The notes under the pieces: generated by a model
The model's input: only the letters and a program-made list of their open reading frames with translations
Told to the model about the DNA's origin: nothing
The model's database searches: none
From: CAZFVY01 sp964522665
Lineage (GTDB): Bacteria; Verrucomicrobiota; Verrucomicrobiia; Limisphaerales; CAZFVY01
Direction: 5' to 3'
DNA length: 37,313 nt
NCBI GenBank assembly: GCA_964522665.1
Contig: CAZFVY010000072.1
Coordinates: forward strand, 1-37,313
Shown: piece after piece, positions 33,695 through 37,313 of the stretch
Layout: every line of letters begins with the position of its first letter
Numbering within the stretch: the first letter of the stretch is position 1
Program-made: the position numbers and the translations under genes

Positions 33695-34051
33695 TCAATC
33701 CATTCCACGAGGACGGGTGACGCGCACGGCGACCGATTCGGTCTCGGGCAGGATAAATTTTCTCACCTCAACCGTGGCGCGCCGCGCGCCGAATTCCCGG
33801 AGCATCAGGTCGGCGATTTCGACGGCGAGAGTTTCGATGAGTTTCCACTCGCGGCCATCTCCAAGGCGCAGCAGGCGTTGGGCGACCGCCGCGTAGTTGA
33901 TCGTTTCGTTCAGGTCATCGGTGGCCGCCGCCGCGGAGAAATCGTGCTCCAGAGCCAGCCAAAGCAGGAGTCTCTGCGGTTGCGCGCGCTCGGCGTCGGG
34001 CACGCCGACATGGAAGCGGGTTTCCAGCCCGTTGATAAAAATCGTGTCCAT
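33695..34051 (-). CDS. folB: Dihydroneopterin aldolase
   Basis: The 118-residue protein matches FolB over its length: MDTIFINGLETRFHVGVPDAERAQPQ at the start written in parts as IFINGLETRFHVGVPDAER, then DLNETINYAAVAQRL near 46 and VRKFILPETESVAVRV near 96. The conserved Glu of GVPDAER and the Lys of VRKF are the usual catalytic residues. It cleaves dihydroneopterin to hydroxymethyl-dihydropterin plus glycolaldehyde in folate synthesis, in the cytoplasm. It begins 10 bases after the HAD-NUDIX fusion gene, so they share a transcript. No folP or folK lies nearby. Confidence 0.9.
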   Translation of the reverse strand: MDTIFINGLETRFHVGVPDAERAQPQRLLLWLALEHDFSAAAATDDLNETINYAAVAQRLLRLGDGREWKLIETLAVEIADLMLREFGARRATVEVRKFILPETESVAVRVTRPRGMD

Positions 34052-34061
34052 GGGTCAGATT

Positions 34062-35144
34062 CTACGCGCTTCGATTCAGGACGGCTTCCACGAGTACCCG
34101 CGTGGGCCGATTGAGCGGCAGCGACAAGGTGTCGGCGAGCGGCAGCCAGCGAAATTCCTCCGCCTCCTCATTGAGCGTGACGGCGTTGGCTCCGGAGCAG
34201 CGAGCCACATAGTTGAGCAGGATGAAATGCGCCGGCCGGTAGAACTCCGTCGAGTTAATGCAGTCCTGCGCCAGGACGAACTCGATCGCGCTCAACTCCA
34301 GACTCGTCTCCTCCTTGATTTCGCGCCGCAGGGCGTCGAGGGAAGGTTCGCCCAGTTTGATCTTGCCTCCCGGAATGCCCCACAACCCGGACCATTTTTG
34401 GGTGCGGATCATCAGGGCCTCGCCGCGCTCGTTGAAGATCAGCGCCCCGACGGTGGCGATTGGGTGGGAGTCGGCGGCGGCGCGGGAAGCCCCTTTCGCC
34501 GGCGAAGCGCGCAACTCGAGTCCGTTATGTTCCAGAATCATCTGCAGTTCACCGAGATGCTCGACGATCAGGTCGGGCTGGCTGGCGCGCAGTTGCGCGA
34601 GCCGATTGTAACCGGTCAGCACGGCGCAGGAATGGATACCGCCATGTTTGGCCGTGTCAATGTCATGCTGCATGTCGCCGATGAATACCGTTTCGTCGCG
34701 GGCCAGTTCATGCGCCGCGAGGATCTCGGCGATCTTGGCGCGTTTGTCATGCACGCCGAGATACGGCTGTTCAAAGAACTCCGCGAAACCGGTTCGCCCG
34801 GCTTGCACCGCGAAATGGTCGGGATGCACGGTGCTCAAAACGAACGAACGAAGCCCGCGCGAACGGCAGAATTGCAGAAAGTCCCGCGCGAAGGGCAGTT
34901 CGACCACGGAATCCTGGACTTCCCGGAATCGCCGATGGAACAACGCTTCCAATTCCGTGATCGAAAGTTGCGGCACGTAGCGGCTGTAGAACTGCATGAA
35001 CGGGAGCGAGAATTCGGCCCGGAATTGATCGAGCGACAGCTCGGCGACTCCCGCGTGGCGGAACACATGGTTGGTCGCCTGCCAGACCGCGGGAAGGTCA
35101 TCGACCAACGTTCCCGACCAGTCGAAAATCAGATTTCGGATCAC
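34062..35144 (-). CDS. HAD phosphatase-NUDIX hydrolase fusion
   Basis: The 360-residue protein joins two hydrolases. Residues ~1-210 are a HAD domain with the nucleophile Asp8 in FDWSGTLVDD, VLSTVHPDH near 108 and the acidic motif FIGDMQHDIDTAKHGG near 152. The usual second Asp (+2) is Ser, an unusual feature. Residues ~225-355 are a NUDIX domain whose box, GKIKLGEPSLDALRREIKEE read over about 260-283, has Ser where Gly is usual. The order suggests sequential removal of pyrophosphate and phosphate from one substrate. The gene lies 10 bases before folB, so dihydroneopterin triphosphate is a natural candidate. This is inference; other nucleotides remain possible. Confidence 0.85.
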   Translation of the reverse strand: MIRNLIFDWSGTLVDDLPAVWQATNHVFRHAGVAELSLDQFRAEFSLPFMQFYSRYVPQLSITELEALFHRRFREVQDSVVELPFARDFLQFCRSRGLRSFVLSTVHPDHFAVQAGRTGFAEFFEQPYLGVHDKRAKIAEILAAHELARDETVFIGDMQHDIDTAKHGGIHSCAVLTGYNRLAQLRASQPDLIVEHLGELQMILEHNGLELRASPAKGASRAAADSHPIATVGALIFNERGEALMIRTQKWSGLWGIPGGKIKLGEPSLDALRREIKEETSLELSAIEFVLAQDCINSTEFYRPAHFILLNYVARCSGANAVTLNEEAEEFRWLPLADTLSLPLNRPTRVLVEAVLNRSA

Positions 35145-35279
35145 GCGGCCAATCTAGTGAAGCAGAGCGAACTTGCCACGCTCATTTTGGCCGCTCGCGG
35201 TGGCCGCGCGGGTTGGGTGAGGTGGAGCGTCGGCCGAGGGAGGACACGATTGGACCAATGGGCGACGACGAAGCGCCCA

Positions 35280-35756
35280 TCAGCGCGTGATCCCGGCGAC
35301 CGGTAACCTTCGTCGAAGGCGGGCGAGAAAGCGGCTTGGATCGCGGGCCAACGCGCACTCCCAAACGCGGATGACGCGCCAGCCGAGAGCGCGTAACTGG
35401 CGCCCGACGACGCGATCCCGGCGCTGATTGCGCGCGACCTTGTTTTGCCAGAAGGCGGCGTTTCGCTTCGGGGTGAGGTTTCGGCCGCAGTCGTGGCCAT
35501 GCCAGAAGCATCCGTCCACGAAGAGCGCCAGGCGGCTGAGTGGGAAGGTGAAATCCGGCTTGCCAGGCAAAGGGTAGCGGCGTCGCCAACCGGTCACGCG
35601 GGCCGCGCGGAGCAGGGCGATCAGCCTTAATTCGGTCGTGGCGTTGCCCGATCCGCGAATGCGCGACATCAATTCCGAGGTTGACAATCCGCCGAAGAGC
35701 GCGCGGGCGCTGCTTCGGCGTTGGCGCCGCACGGGTATTTTCACGGTTTGTTTCAC
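35280..35756 (-). CDS. vsr: Very short patch repair endonuclease (Vsr)
   Basis: The 158-residue protein matches the Vsr family: MSRIRGSGNATTELRLIALL near 30, then LPGKPDFTFPLSRLALFVDG with the catalytic Asp near 69, the zinc-site motif CFWHGHDC near 83 and RDRVVGRQLRALGWRVIRVWE near 112. Vsr nicks next to T:G mismatches formed when methylated cytosines deaminate. It normally sits beside a cytosine-5 methyltransferase, but none is present in the window. The first ~28 residues are basic and unlike the family, so translation could begin at the internal MSRIRG. It is followed by a 135-base gap and then the HAD-NUDIX gene. Confidence 0.88.
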   Translation of the reverse strand: MKQTVKIPVRRQRRSSARALFGGLSTSELMSRIRGSGNATTELRLIALLRAARVTGWRRRYPLPGKPDFTFPLSRLALFVDGCFWHGHDCGRNLTPKRNAAFWQNKVARNQRRDRVVGRQLRALGWRVIRVWECALARDPSRFLARLRRRLPVAGITR

Positions 35757-36062
35757 TCGGCGCGTGTGCGAACGCGTAAATCGTCGCGCCCGCTACCGGG
35801 GCAAAGTGGCGTCTCTAGTCGGGTCGCCTGCCGCAATCAGGTCGCGCGCTAGCATGTCGTCGTTTGGCCGGCTGCGCGGCGAATCACCAAGCGCTCAAGC
35901 TATTCGCCTGTCCCTATCTCGGCAATGGTGAATCGAAGGGGAATCGCCTCCGGCAATGCTCACGTCCGGCCGACCCGCGCCAAATTTAGGCGGGAGAAGA
36001 ACAAGATCGGGGCAGCCAGGAGGGAAGATTAAAAAGATGTTAACACGTGAAAGGTAAAAGAT
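35757..36062. other. Intergenic region with a 7-bp hairpin
   Basis: This 306-base stretch lies between divergent vsr and the propeller gene. GGCGAAT (35878-35884) pairs with ATTCGCC (35902-35908) around a 17-base loop. A GAAAGG a few bases before the ATG at 36063 is a likely ribosome binding site. No convincing promoter hexamers or genes were found. Confidence 0.5.
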
Positions 36063-37313
36063 ATGAAAAGCTTATTAGGGAAGATGGTATTGGTCGGGGT
36101 AAGCGTGTTTGGGCTCGCGGTGGCCAATTTGATGGCTGGTCCACTGGATCGGTGGCATTGGCGCAATCCGATGCCACAGGGTAACCCCTTGAATGCGGTG
36201 GCGTACGGCGCGGGCAAGTTCGTCGCCGTCGGGGCGGTGGGAACGGTTTTGACTTCCGACGATGGGACGAATTGGGTCGGCCGAACCTCTGGTACCGCCA
36301 ATGACCTGAACGGAGTCACCTTCGGCGCCGGACAGTTTTTAATCACCGGCGCCTCCGGGGTCATCTTAACCTCGATCGATGGGGTCAAGTGGATCAGCGC
36401 CAACTCGGGGACGGGGAGTGATCTTTTTGGCGTGGTCTATGGCGGTGGCCGATTCGTGGCGGTCGGTGATATCGGCGCGATTCTGACCTCGCCCGATGGC
36501 GGTCGCTGGGTGGCGCAGGCGTCCGGGTCAGGTAATCGTCTGACGGGAGTGGCGTACGGCGCCGGGACATTTGTGGCGATGGGCGTCTCCAGCACGACCT
36601 TGGTTTCGCGGGATGGCGTGAACTGGACGCCAAGCCAGGCGGGCAGGACCCTCGCGGGAATCGCGTACGGCAATAGCGCGTTCGTCGGCGTCGGCGCCCA
36701 TGGGACCGTTGTCACCTCGCCCACGGGCGACAATTGGACCACGCGGACGGCGAACACGGACGTCAACCTCAGCGCCGTGGCTTACGGGAACGGCGTGTTC
36801 GTCACCGTCGGCAATCCCGACGCGATCCTTACCTCGCCGGATGGTGTGAATTGGACCGCTCAAAGCGCCGGCTCCGGCTATACTTTCAGCAGCATCACCC
36901 AAGGAAACGGCTCCTTTGTGGTGGTGGGCGGATCATCGACGATCATCTCTTCTTTGGACGGAGTCAACTGGGTTGACCGCGCCTCCGGTCCGACCAACCA
37001 GTTGAACGCGGTGGTGTACGGACTTGGAATGTTTGTCGGCGTTGGGGACTTCGGCGCGGTTGTCACTTCCGGGGACGGCGTGACTTGGACCAACCAAATT
37101 TCGCAGAGCACGGCGTTTCTGCGCAATATCGCGTTTGGAAACTCGACCTTCGTAGTCGTCGGCGCTTCGCCGTCGTTGACCGGAGTTCTCCTGGCATCGG
37201 TGGACGGAGTTAACTGGACCAACCTGGTGGCCGGGGGCGGGCGCAATCTGACGGGGGTCACTTTCGGCCACGGGCAGTTCATCGCGGTGGGCGGATTCGG
37301 TACGATCATCACG
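36063..37313 (+). CDS. Secreted repeat protein (beta-propeller-like), runs off the window
   Basis: The reading frame is open from an ATG at 36063, with GAAAGG nine or so bases upstream, to the end of the window (417 codons, no stop). A signal peptide (about 1-27, MVLVGVSVFGLAVANLMAG) precedes at least ten repeats of about 39 residues of the form LxGVAYGxGxFVAVGxxGxI followed by LTSPDGVNWT. The regular G-F-V-A-V-G and S-x-D-G-x-x-W pattern suggests strands of a BNR/Asp-box-like beta-propeller. Such proteins of Verrucomicrobiota are exported and may bind glycans or act as adhesins. The enzymatic state is unknown and the C-terminus, where a PEP-CTERM sorting signal may occur, is not visible. Confidence 0.85.
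   Translation, partial: MKSLLGKMVLVGVSVFGLAVANLMAGPLDRWHWRNPMPQGNPLNAVAYGAGKFVAVGAVGTVLTSDDGTNWVGRTSGTANDLNGVTFGAGQFLITGASGVILTSIDGVKWISANSGTGSDLFGVVYGGGRFVAVGDIGAILTSPDGGRWVAQASGSGNRLTGVAYGAGTFVAMGVSSTTLVSRDGVNWTPSQAGRTLAGIAYGNSAFVGVGAHGTVVTSPTGDNWTTRTANTDVNLSAVAYGNGVFVTVGNPDAILTSPDGVNWTAQSAGSGYTFSSITQGNGSFVVVGGSSTIISSLDGVNWVDRASGPTNQLNAVVYGLGMFVGVGDFGAVVTSGDGVTWTNQISQSTAFLRNIAFGNSTFVVVGASPSLTGVLLASVDGVNWTNLVAGGGRNLTGVTFGHGQFIAVGGFGTIIT

Noticed and set aside
33897..35306. 469-codon plus-strand frame opposite folB and the HAD-NUDIX gene
   Set aside because: The minus strand encodes clear FolB, NUDIX and HAD motifs; the plus frame is a shadow.

Overview
The window looks like a GC-rich chromosomal segment of a soil or freshwater Verrucomicrobiota bacterium, probably of the Pedosphaera/Limisphaerales kind. 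This is inferred from gene content: a Tat-exported DUF1501 protein, a CotH/VTC/DUF4956 cassette, GGP-rich EF-hand proteins, a very large envelope protein carrying a pseudopilin-like module of the verrucomicrobial type, and a repeat-rich secreted propeller. No insertion sequence, phage gene or CRISPR array was seen. Genes are dense, and several groups overlap by 4 to 16 bases.

Layout. 1-0.8 kb: tRNA-Ala(GGC) with its own sigma70-type promoter and a 44-nt hairpin fused to its 3' end, then sufT. 1-8.6 kb: glnE, an orphan DUF1501 protein, an RMD1-like membrane protein and a DUF5060/DUF4038 lipoprotein. 8.6-12.5 kb: a B12-binding radical SAM protein, divergent from a KimA-like APC transporter whose leader folds as a ydaO-type c-di-AMP riboswitch. 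12.5-20.1 kb: one gene for a 2520-residue envelope protein built from a duplicated ~650-residue unit, with a pseudopilin-like insert in the first copy only. 20.4-26.6 kb: a DsbA-family protein, then an ECF sigma / small membrane protein / CpxP-CnrX-like sensor operon, followed by CotH, a VTC polyphosphate-polymerase-like protein and DUF4956. The sigma gene and the cotH gene share GTAACC-N16-GGTCAC, which suggests that the sigma factor controls itself and the CotH cassette. 26.8-29.0 kb: an S1C protease overlapping a rearranged partner with an altered catalytic triad. 29.0-35.8 kb: a decayed glyoxalase gene, then on the minus strand vsr, a HAD-NUDIX fusion, folB, luxE-like, an MFS transporter, luxC-like and queD. 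36.1 kb to the end: the start of a secreted repeat protein that runs off the window.

How genes may work together. (1) ECF module plus CotH-VTC-DUF4956: an envelope signal is probably coupled to extracytoplasmic phosphorylation or polyphosphate-type chemistry. (2) HAD-NUDIX plus folB: the fusion could supply the two dephosphorylation steps between dihydroneopterin triphosphate and the FolB substrate, while QueD, encoded in the same strand run, uses the same triphosphate. (3) LuxE-MFS-LuxC: an acyl activation and reduction pair with an exporter, but no luciferase genes. (4) c-di-AMP riboswitch plus APC transporter: probable potassium homeostasis. All functional links are inferred from sequence and context.
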